Assembly (NCBI GenBank): GCA_965652645.1
Contig: CBFGXE010000051.1
Coordinates: forward strand, 1 to 16,742
Length of the DNA stretch: 16,742 nt
Direction of reading: 5' to 3'
Origin: ZC4RG30 sp965652645
Lineage (GTDB): Bacteria; Pseudomonadota; Gammaproteobacteria; Steroidobacterales; Steroidobacteraceae
The notes beneath the pieces were generated by a model that saw only the letters and a list, made by a program, of their open reading frames with translations, was not told the origin of the DNA and did no database searches. Made by a program: the position numbers and the translations under genes. Every line of letters begins with the position of its first letter. Position 1 is the first letter of the stretch. Shown one piece after another: positions 8,212-14,668 of this stretch.

Positions 8212-9237
8212 ATGAACGCCATCCAGATCGCGCGTCGTGCCGTACTGCTGCTGCCGGCGGCGCTGCTGGTGGGTTGCGGCAGTTCCGGTTCGTCGGGAGT
8301 AGGTGCAGTGACGCTGCTCAATGTCTCGTACGACCCTACGCGCGAGCTGTACGTGGAATACAACAAGGCCTTCGTCACGCACTGGAAGAACACCACCGGC
8401 CAGGTGGTGAGCATCAAGCAGTCGCATGGCGGATCCGGCAAGCAGGCGCGCTCGGTGATCGACGGCCTGCAGGCCGATGTGGTGACGCTGGCACTGGCCG
8501 GTGACATCGATTCGCTGGTGAAGCAGGGCAAGCTGCTGGCACCGGACTGGGAGTCGCGATTGACGGACAACAGTGCGCCCTACGCCTCCACCATCGTGTT
8601 CCTGGTGCACAAGGGCAATCCGAAGGGCATCAGGGACTGGGGCGATCTCGTGCGTGAAGGCGTGCAGGTGATCACGCCCAATCCGAAGACCTCCGGCGGC
8701 GCACGCTGGAACTACCTGGCGGGCTACGCCTGGGCAAAGGCGCAGCCCGGCGGCAGCGAAGCCACGGCGCAGGAATACCTGCGCAAGCTCTATGCCAACG
8801 TGCCGGTGCTCGACACCGGCGCGCGCGCGGCGCTGACCACATTTGCCCAGCGCGGCGTGGGCGATGTGTTTGTCTCATGGGAGAACGAGGCCTTCCTCGC
8901 GCTGGATGAATTCGGCGATGACAAGTACGAGGTGGTGATTCCCTCGGTGAGCATCCTCGCCGAGCCTTCAGTGGCGGTGGTGGACCAGGTCGCGATCCGG
9001 CGCGGCACCAAGGCCGTGGCCGAGGAATACCTGAAGTACCTGTACTCCGCCGAAGGCCAGGAGATCATCGCCCGCAACTACTACCGGCCGCGTGACGCCA
9101 CTGTGGCCGCGAAGTACGCGGACCGGTTTCCGGCGCTCAAGCTGGTCACGGTGCAGGACCTTGGCGGATGGGGACAGGTACAGCAGACGCACTTTGCCGA
9201 TGGCGGGGTGTTTGACGGCCTGCTGAAGCGCAAGTAG
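8212..9237 (+). CDS. sbp: Sulfate/thiosulfate-family substrate-binding lipoprotein
   Basis: 341 residues; binds a tetrahedral oxyanion in the envelope. Family signatures are NVSYDPTRELYVEYN (37-51), KQSHGGSGKQARSVIDGL (69-86) and TPNPKTSGGARWNYLAGY (155-172), all typical of Sbp/CysP. Unlike the usual soluble periplasmic proteins it has a lipobox, LLVGC, with Cys22 after RR and a hydrophobic stretch, and a short Gly/Ser linker follows. The residue after Cys is Gly, not the Asp that retains E. coli lipoproteins in the inner membrane, so outer-membrane sorting is possible. GGAG lies 7 nt before the ATG. It follows the TonB receptor by 19 nt and is followed immediately by a convergent gene. No cysT, cysW or cysA is present, so any permease is elsewhere. 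Symbol sbp is by family, not proven substrate. Confidence 0.92.
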   Translation: MNAIQIARRAVLLLPAALLVGCGSSGSSGVGAVTLLNVSYDPTRELYVEYNKAFVTHWKNTTGQVVSIKQSHGGSGKQARSVIDGLQADVVTLALAGDIDSLVKQGKLLAPDWESRLTDNSAPYASTIVFLVHKGNPKGIRDWGDLVREGVQVITPNPKTSGGARWNYLAGYAWAKAQPGGSEATAQEYLRKLYANVPVLDTGARAALTTFAQRGVGDVFVSWENEAFLALDEFGDDKYEVVIPSVSILAEPSVAVVDQVAIRRGTKAVAEEYLKYLYSAEGQEIIARNYYRPRDATVAAKYADRFPALKLVTVQDLGGWGQVQQTHFADGGVFDGLLKRK

Positions 9238-9245
9238 TCCTGCGC
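9228..9245. terminator. Small hairpin at convergent sbp / PD40 junction
   Basis: GCGCA, 8-nt loop, TGCGC forms a perfect 5-bp stem spanning the sbp stop codon and the 9-nt gap to the converging gene. There is no T-run. It is the only candidate for ending transcription here and could be chance. Confidence 0.2.
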
Positions 9246-9246
9246 C

Positions 9247-9842
9247 TCATTGCGGCGCTGGCGATGTCTCCGACGCGAGAATCCAGCGGCTGCCGTCAAG
9301 GCGCAGCACCTTTCTCTCGCACCCCGTGGGAATGGTGCCATGCGCGGTATGGCACTCGTAGGTGCCGTGCAGGTAGTGCAGTGTGGTCGGCGAGGTCCAC
9401 ACCGTGTCCACCGGTCCCCATCGGAAGGGCGCGAAATCCCGCTCCAGCACCGGGCCGGCCGGTGTCATGCGGTAGATGCGCAGCACGTTGGGCGAGAACT
9501 CCGCCGCCAGGTCTACTCCCACGGCGGCCATCCACTGTCCGTCCGGAGAGAACAGCGGATAGCCCGCGAGCAGGATCTCTTCACCGGTCCGGCGGTCCAG
9601 CAAGCTGCTGGCCTCGCCTTCGTAGAACTGCCGGTGCAGTACCACGTAGCGCCCATCGGGACTGGCGGCGATCGCCGCGTAGTTGGCCGCGTCGTGCAGG
9701 CGCTCCATCTGCCCGGCGGTGGCATCGCGGATCTCCCGCGTGCGGCGCCGGCAGGCGATGCAGCGGCGGCGGCCACGACGGGGCGCACTGCCAGCGACAG
9801 CAGCAGGATTGCGGTGAGACGAAGTGGCAGTGCAGTCCGCAT
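9247..9842 (-). pseudogene. Frameshifted gene for a secreted PD40-like protein (about 198 codons)
   Basis: From ATG 9842 the frame encodes a clear signal peptide (MRTALPLRL, then AILLLSLAV, then PVVAAAAASPAG) but then degenerates and stops at 9513. The neighbouring frame, open to the TGA at 9247-9249, encodes a normal-looking protein body beginning about REIRDATAGQMERL. That body has two PD40-like strands (ASPDGRYVVLH and FSPDGQWMAAV) and a late pair of Cys (CHTAHGTIPTGC). The ribosome-binding site AGGGAG (9855-9850) is 7 nt from ATG 9842 but touches ATG 9849, the only ATG of the second frame near there, so it supports the signal-peptide start. One extra base near the GGG at 9737-9735 would join the frames as ARGEIRDAT. 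It may be a sequencing error, a real mutation, or programmed frameshifting. Last gene of the merR operon; function unknown. Confidence 0.7.
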
Positions 9843-9873
9843 GCGGCATCTCCCTGAATGCGATCTGGGGAAC

Positions 9874-10317
9874 TCAGCCCTGCTGCGAGGTGGCCCAGCG
9901 CACGATGTGTTCCGGGCTGGTGAGCGCGCCGGGCTGACGCGCCACCTCCCGACCGCCGGAAAAAAGGATCAGCGTGGGAATGCTGCGGATCCCGAAGCGG
10001 TTGGCGATGTCCGGAGCATCTTCGGTGTTGAGTTTGCCCAGCCGCATGCGGGGTTCGAGCAGGCTCGCAGCCTTCTCGAAAGCGGGCGCCATCGCCCGGC
10101 AGGGGCCGCACCACGGTGCCCAGAAATCCACCAGCAGCGGCAGGCCGCTGCTGGCCACGTGGCGATCGAAGTTCGCGGAAGTGAGTTCGACGGGGTGTGC
10201 CTGGAACAGCGGCTGGTGGCACTTGCCGCAGCGGGGAGAATCCGCCAGGCGCGCTGCCGGCACGCGATTGATGGCGCCATCATGCGGACAGACGATCTGC
10301 AGCAGGTCCGTGCTCAT
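9874..10317 (-). CDS. trxC: Thioredoxin 2 (TrxC) with zinc-ribbon N-terminus
   Basis: 147 residues. Cytoplasmic dithiol oxidoreductase. The thioredoxin fold carries WCGPC (69-73) after LLVDFWAP, and the cis-Pro loop IRSIPTLILF. An N-terminal zinc-ribbon-like part (1-40) shows CPHDGAINRVP and CGKC, as in TrxC, whose usual pattern is two CxxC pairs. Here the first pair is C10-P-H-D13, so one of the four expected ligands is Asp rather than Cys. The ATG overlaps the upstream hydrolase stop codon (ATGA), pointing to translational coupling. Placement in the operon driven by the MerR-type promoter suggests copper or thiol stress control. The identity is strong. Confidence 0.94.
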   Translation of the reverse strand: MSTDLLQIVCPHDGAINRVPAARLADSPRCGKCHQPLFQAHPVELTSANFDRHVASSGLPLLVDFWAPWCGPCRAMAPAFEKAASLLEPRMRLGKLNTEDAPDIANRFGIRSIPTLILFSGGREVARQPGALTSPEHIVRWATSQQG

Positions 10318-11285
10318 CGCTTCTCCAGTGAATGCACGAACCCGCTCACCCGCTCGATGAGTTCCGGCACCACGGGCAGCGCCGGATTGGAGTAGGAGGC
10401 AGCCTGTTGCGCAGCGTCACCGCGCACGGCCTTGAGTACGTGATTCATGCCCTCGATGAGGACCAATGTGGAGGCAGGGTGGGCTGCCTTCAAGGCCTGG
10501 GCTTCGGAGGGGGCGACCTGGATGTCGGTTGTGCCCTGCGCAATCAACACAGGCATTGCCAGCGTGGCAATCTCGCGGGTGGGGGTGTAGCGCAGCCAGG
10601 AGATCATGTAGGGCTGCACGCTGGGGCGATACAGGGATTGCAGCGCGGGTGGCACATCGGGCGCGGTGCTGCCGGCCTGCAGGGAGGTGAGGATGCGCTC
10701 GCTTTCCGTCCAGAGTGCGGGAGGCAGCTGCGGCTTCAGCTGCGTGCGCAGCAGATCAGCAGCGGATTGGGCGGGGCCGGAGAGGGAGATGAAACCATCC
10801 GCACCGGACTGCCTTGCGGCCAGCATGCCGATGAGGGAGCCCTCGCTGTGGCCCAGGATGGCGACGGTCGAAAAGCGTGTGTCGCCGCGCAGGCGTCGCG
10901 CCCAGGCGGCGGCATCCTCGGAGTAGGTTTCGAAGCGCAGGTCGGCCTCGCTGGGGGCGGCCGGAGCGCTGGCCGCGATGCCGCGCTTGTCGTAGCGCAG
11001 GGAGGCGATGTTGCGGGCGGCCAGGCCTTCAGCCAGCTGCTTCAGGCTGTTGTTGGGACCGGGCAGTACGGCGGAGTTGCCGTTGCGGTCCGTGGGACCG
11101 GAGCCGGCGATGATCAGCACGACAGGATGCCTGCCCGCGCCTTCGGGAACCAGCAGCGTGCCGTGAACGATCCCGCCGGGTGTCTCAAGGCGCACGGGTT
11201 CTTCTGGAGCGGTGGCAAGGGCGCCAGTCGCTGCAAGGGCAAGGGCAAGGGCGGATCCGATCAAGGCAACGGTGCTGGTGTTCAT
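10314..11285 (-). CDS. Secreted alpha/beta hydrolase (serine hydrolase)
   Basis: 323 residues. The signal peptide is about 1-25 (hydrophobic VALIGSALALALAATG, cleavage near ALA-TAP), so the enzyme is probably periplasmic. It has the alpha/beta-hydrolase fold: oxyanion-loop AGSGPTDRNGN (60-70), nucleophile elbow GHSEGS with Ser147, acid Asp254 in GTTD, and His282 in GMNH. The set resembles the periplasmic hydrolase group related to E. coli YfhR/YqiA or acyl-peptidase-like esterases, but the substrate cannot be named. It lies 14 nt after the copper ATPase and overlaps trxC by 4 nt, so it is likely cotranscribed. A direct role in metal resistance is not evident. Confidence 0.88.
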   Translation of the reverse strand: MNTSTVALIGSALALALAATGALATAPEEPVRLETPGGIVHGTLLVPEGAGRHPVVLIIAGSGPTDRNGNSAVLPGPNNSLKQLAEGLAARNIASLRYDKRGIAASAPAAPSEADLRFETYSEDAAAWARRLRGDTRFSTVAILGHSEGSLIGMLAARQSGADGFISLSGPAQSAADLLRTQLKPQLPPALWTESERILTSLQAGSTAPDVPPALQSLYRPSVQPYMISWLRYTPTREIATLAMPVLIAQGTTDIQVAPSEAQALKAAHPASTLVLIEGMNHVLKAVRGDAAQQAASYSNPALPVVPELIERVSGFVHSLEKR

Positions 11286-11299
11286 GCGGCAATTCTGCC

Positions 11300-13519
11300 T
11301 CAGCTGGCCACCCGCAGCCGCAGCGCATTGCCGATCACGGAGGCCGAGCTCAGGCTCATCGCCAGCGCTGCGATCATCGGCGACAGCAGCCAGCCGGTGG
11401 CGGGATACAGCACGCCTGCGGCCAGCGGGATTCCCAGCGCGTTGTACAGGAACGCGAACATCAGGTTCTGCTTCATGTTGCCCACGGTGGCCTCGGAGAG
11501 CTGGCGCGCGGTGGCGATGCCGCGCAGGTCACCCTTCACCAGTGTCACCTGTGCGCTGCTCATGGCGACATCGGTGCCGGTGCCCATCGCGATGCCCACG
11601 TCGGCGCGGGCGAGTGCGGGCGCGTCATTGATGCCATCGCCGGCCATGGCGACCACGCGACCCTCGGCCTGCAGCTTCTCCACCAGCTGCAGCTTGTCGG
11701 CGGGCTTCACCTCGCCATGCACTGCGGTGATGCCCAGCCGCGCGGCGACGGAGCGTGCGGTGGTGTGGCCATCGCCGGTGGCCATCACGAGCTGGAGCCC
11801 GGAGGAGCGCAGCGTCTGCAGCGCCTCGGGCGTGCTCGCCTTCACGGGATCGGAAACGGCGACCAGACCGAGCAGGCGGCCGTCAGCGGCCAGGTGCATC
11901 ACGCTGGCGCCTTCGGAGCGCAGCGCCTCGGCCTGCGGCTGCAGCGCGCCAACGTCCACGCCGAACTGCGCCATCAGCGTCGTGTTGCCCAGCGCCAGGT
12001 GCCTTCCTTCCACTTCGCCGGTGACGCCGATGCCCGTCACGGACTGGAAGTCCGACACGGTGGCCAGCGGCAGCCCCTGCGCACGCGCGGCGGCGACGAT
12101 GGCATGCCCCAGCGGATGCTCGCTGCCCTGGTCGAGGGTGGCCGCGAGCCGCAGCACTTCCTGCGGATCGACGCCCGGCACGGCTTCGGCGCGGTCGAAC
12201 GAAGGTCGACCCTCGGTGAGCGTGCCGGTCTTGTCCACGATCAGCGTGTCGACTTCGCGCAGCTTCTCGATGGCCGCCGCGTCGCGGAACAGCACGCCGT
12301 GGGTGGCACCGCGGCCGGTGGCCACCATGATGGACATGGGCGTCGCCAGCCCGAGGGCGCAGGGACAGGCGATGATCAGCACGGCCACGGCATTGAGGAT
12401 GCCGTACTGCCAGCCGGGCGAGGGCCCCCAGATTCCCCAGGCGAACAGCGTGGCGATGGCGATGAGCACCACGGCCACCACGAAGTAACCCGCGACGACA
12501 TCCGCCAGCCGCTGCATGGGCGCGCGCGAGCGCTGGGCCTGCGCCACCAGCTGCACGATCTGCGCCAGCATGGTGGAGGAGCCGACGCGCTCGGAGCGCA
12601 TGGTGAGCGCGCCGGTGGTGTTCATGGTCGCGCCGATCACGCGGTCGCCTACGCGCTTGGTCACGGGCAGCGGCTCGCCGGTGAGCATGGATTCATCCAC
12701 GCCGCTGCTGCCGTCGGTGACCACGCCGTCCACGGGCACCTTTTCGCCGGGGCGGATGCGCAGCAGGTCGCCGACGTGCACGTGCGTGAGTTCGATGTCC
12801 TCCTCCGTGCCGTCGGGCCGGATGCGCCGTGCCGTCTTCGGTGCCAGCTGCAGCAGCGAGCGGATGGCCGCGGAGGTCTGTGAGCGCGCCTTCAGCTCCA
12901 GCACCTGTCCCAGCAGCGTGAGCGAGATGATCACCACGGCGGCTTCGAAGTACACGCCCACGCGGCCCATCGACATGAAGGAGGCGGGGAACAGCTGCGG
13001 CGCCACCGTGGCCACTACGCTGTAGGCGTAGGCCGAGCCGGTGCCGATGCTGATCAGCGTCCACATGTTGGGACTGCGGTTGGCGATGGACTGCCAGCCG
13101 CGCACGAAGAAGGGCGCGCCGGCCCACAGCACCACGGGCGTGGCGAGAAACAGCTCGGTCCAGCTCTGCGCCTTCATGTCCATCCAGCCCAGGCTGTGGC
13201 CGAACATCGCCAGCACCACGGTGGCCACGGTCAGCGGCAGCGTCCACCAGAAGCGGTGGCGGAAATCCTTCAGCTCGGGATTCTCTTCCTCATCGAGGGA
13301 AGGCATTTCCGGTTCGAGCGCCATGCCGCACTTGGGGCAGGTGCCGGGATGATCCTGGCGGATCTCCGGATGCATGGGGCAGGTGTATATCGTGCCGGGC
13401 GCCGCCTGCGGTGGTGGAGTCGCAGCCGCAGGCTTGTAGCTACCGCAGCAGGGTGCGGGCGCCTCGGTGGGCGGTGGCTGGTGGTGGTGATGCCCGTGAT
13501 GCGGGTGACGGCTTTCCAT
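11300..13519 (-). CDS. copA: Cu(I)-type P1B ATPase with His-rich tail and HMBD (CopA/CopF-like)
   Basis: 739 residues; inner-membrane pump that exports copper (or silver) using ATP. The N-terminus is His-rich (HPHHGHHHH, 5-13) with a CC pair, then a YHS-like heavy-metal-binding domain at 44-68 (TCPMHPEI, CPKCGMAL). There is no GMxCxxC HMA domain, unlike E. coli CopA. P1B motifs: LTGEP (279-283, actuator), CPC (385-387, metal site in the membrane), DKTGT (Asp429 is phosphorylated), SEHP (466-469, nucleotide domain), GDGIND (627-632). The last helices have YN (692-693) and MSLSS (721-725), the Cu(I) signature. This resembles CopF-type pumps. The start is 7 nt after merR, with GAGG overlapping the merR stop. 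Copper is well supported; silver cannot be excluded. Confidence 0.95.
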   Translation of the reverse strand: MESRHPHHGHHHHQPPPTEAPAPCCGSYKPAAATPPPQAAPGTIYTCPMHPEIRQDHPGTCPKCGMALEPEMPSLDEEENPELKDFRHRFWWTLPLTVATVVLAMFGHSLGWMDMKAQSWTELFLATPVVLWAGAPFFVRGWQSIANRSPNMWTLISIGTGSAYAYSVVATVAPQLFPASFMSMGRVGVYFEAAVVIISLTLLGQVLELKARSQTSAAIRSLLQLAPKTARRIRPDGTEEDIELTHVHVGDLLRIRPGEKVPVDGVVTDGSSGVDESMLTGEPLPVTKRVGDRVIGATMNTTGALTMRSERVGSSTMLAQIVQLVAQAQRSRAPMQRLADVVAGYFVVAVVLIAIATLFAWGIWGPSPGWQYGILNAVAVLIIACPCALGLATPMSIMVATGRGATHGVLFRDAAAIEKLREVDTLIVDKTGTLTEGRPSFDRAEAVPGVDPQEVLRLAATLDQGSEHPLGHAIVAAARAQGLPLATVSDFQSVTGIGVTGEVEGRHLALGNTTLMAQFGVDVGALQPQAEALRSEGASVMHLAADGRLLGLVAVSDPVKASTPEALQTLRSSGLQLVMATGDGHTTARSVAARLGITAVHGEVKPADKLQLVEKLQAEGRVVAMAGDGINDAPALARADVGIAMGTGTDVAMSSAQVTLVKGDLRGIATARQLSEATVGNMKQNLMFAFLYNALGIPLAAGVLYPATGWLLSPMIAALAMSLSSASVIGNALRLRVAS

Positions 13520-13526
13520 GGTGGCC

Positions 13527-14009
13527 TCATCCGCGCCGGCGGCGCGTGCTGGTGTTTGCGGCCGGAATGCCTGCTTCCTGCGCTGGCGTGCCCGCGCTCA
13601 GCGCCCCGAGGATGGGGCAGTGTGCCGGATCGCCGGCACCGGAACATTGATCCACGAGGGAGCGCAGCGCCTGCCGCAGCCGCTCGAGTTCGGCAATCTT
13701 GCCTTCCACCACCTCGAGCTTTCCGGCAGCCAGCGACCGCGCCCTCGCCACGCTGCCGCCCGGCTGGCTGAGCTTCAGCAGCGAGGCGATCTCCTCCAGC
13801 GAGAAGCCCAGCGCCTGCGCGCGGCGGATGAACTCCAGGCGCTGCCGGGCACCTGCGCCATACAGGCGATAGCCGGATGCGGAACGCGCCGGTGCCGGCA
13901 TCAGGCCGACGCGTTCGTAGAACCGGATGGCATCGACGCCGACACCGGCCGCCTTCGCGAGACTGCCGATGGACTGCGTGGGTGTGGCTTCGCGGGATGG
14001 GCTGCGCAT
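13527..14009 (-). CDS. MerR-family metal-responsive regulator (CueR/HmrR-like)
   Basis: 160 residues from ATG 14009 (GGAG 8 nt upstream). A helix-turn-helix domain (SIGSLAKAAGVGVDAIRFYERVGL, about 13-36, then RLYGAGARQRLEFI) is followed by a long dimerisation helix (about 95-118) and a metal loop with Cys122 and Cys131 separated by eight residues, ending in CPIL. The position of the extra Cys that divalent sensors such as ZntR carry at the start of the dimer helix is Val or Ser here, which fits a monovalent Cu/Ag sensor. A TTG start at 14081 would lie in the promoter's own -35 and is excluded. It is first in the operon with the copper ATPase and bound to its own promoter region by design. Metal specificity is inferred. 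Confidence 0.92.
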   Translation of the reverse strand: MRSPSREATPTQSIGSLAKAAGVGVDAIRFYERVGLMPAPARSASGYRLYGAGARQRLEFIRRAQALGFSLEEIASLLKLSQPGGSVARARSLAAGKLEVVEGKIAELERLRQALRSLVDQCSGAGDPAHCPILGALSAGTPAQEAGIPAANTSTRRRRG

Positions 14010-14049
14010 GGGTCGCTCCGGGCTGTCCGCGGTTTTGCGGTACAGGCAC

Positions 14050-14081
14050 AGCGTAAACCCTGGACATAGGTCCAGGGTCAA
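14050..14081 (-). promoter_or_regulatory. MerR-type overstretched promoter and operator
   Basis: On the minus strand, -35 TTGACC (14081-14076) and -10 TACGCT (14055-14050) have a 20-nt spacer; reading the -10 as TTACGC gives 19 nt. Both exceed the normal 17 nt. The spacer region holds a perfect dyad, CCCTGGAC (14077-14070) and GTCCAGGG (14065-14058) around a 4-nt centre. This is the architecture of CueR, ZntR and MerR promoters, where the bound activator untwists the DNA. It drives merR and very probably the whole operon to 9247. Confidence 0.85.
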
Positions 14082-14087
14082 GCGTTC

Positions 14088-14510
14088 TCAGTCCGGCGGC
14101 AGCATGGCCGGGTTCCAGGCCACCTCCCAGAGGTGCCCGTCCGGGTCCTGGAAGTAGGCGGCATAGCCGCCATAGAAGGTGTCGGCGGGCTTGCGGACCA
14201 GCGTGGCGCCGGCGCCGACGGCTTGCGCGACCACGGCATCCACTTCCCCGCGCGTGCGCACGTTGTGCGCGAGGCTGAACGCGGTGGGGTTCGATGGGCC
14301 AGCCGCAAGGCCTGCGTCATGCGCCAGGCTGGCGCGCGGCCAGAGTGCCAGCTTCAACCCGCCGTGCAGATCGAAGAAGGCCACCGCGCCATGCTCGAAT
14401 TCCGTGCCGACGATGCCCGGCGTCTGCAGCCCGAGTCCGTCCCGGTAGAAGCGCACGGCGCGCTCCAGGTCGTCGACACCCAGGGTGATGAGTGAGATGC
14501 GAGGTTTCAT
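14088..14510 (-). CDS. VOC-family (glyoxalase/bleomycin-resistance fold) protein
   Basis: 140 residues from ATG 14510. Two beta-alpha-beta-beta-beta modules are visible: ISLITLGVDDLERAVRFYRD (5-24) with EHGAVAFFDL, and FSLAHNVRTRGEVDAVVAQA with YGGYAAYFQDPDGHLWEVAW (114-132). The DPDGHLWEV end is typical of the family. These proteins often carry a metal for isomerase, lyase or dioxygenase chemistry, or bind drugs; no specific function can be assigned. The frame stays open upstream of ATG 14510 through 14664 with protein-like sequence (see findings), and GTG 14603 is a possible alternate start. Its stop lies just upstream of the merR promoter, so it is probably transcribed separately from that operon. 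A -10-like TACAAT at 14537-14532 lacks a good -35. Confidence 0.88.
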   Translation of the reverse strand: MKPRISLITLGVDDLERAVRFYRDGLGLQTPGIVGTEFEHGAVAFFDLHGGLKLALWPRASLAHDAGLAAGPSNPTAFSLAHNVRTRGEVDAVVAQAVGAGATLVRKPADTFYGGYAAYFQDPDGHLWEVAWNPAMLPPD

Positions 14511-14619
14511 GGCATCCGGTGCGATGAAGTTATTGTAGAAGACGCGGCAGTCGCCTTCGCCGAATGCCAGCCGGGCAAGATACACCAGCTGGCTGTTCGG
14601 CACGACGATGGCGCGCTTC

Positions 14620-14650
14620 AGCTGGATGGCGCCGAGGCTCTCATCCAGCT
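14620..14650 (-). other. Perfect 9-bp stem-loop between lipoprotein and VOC genes
   Basis: AGCTGGATG (14650-14642 on the minus strand) and CATCCAGCT (14628-14620) form a perfect 9-bp inverted repeat with a 13-nt loop. It begins about 18 nt after the lipoprotein stop codon. No U-run follows, so it is not a textbook rho-independent terminator. It could protect the lipoprotein mRNA 3' end or attenuate readthrough into the VOC gene. Confidence 0.45.
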
Positions 14651-14668
14651 TGCGCTTCGACCAGTGAC

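Noticed and set aside
10332..12488. 718-codon plus-strand open frame
   Set aside because: Antisense to the hydrolase and copper ATPase; low-complexity and Ser/Ala/Arg-rich, as expected of a shadow frame in GC-rich DNA.
14010..14081. N-terminal extension of the MerR protein from TTG 14081
   Set aside because: That codon is part of the -35 element and the extension runs through the operator, so it cannot be in the mRNA.
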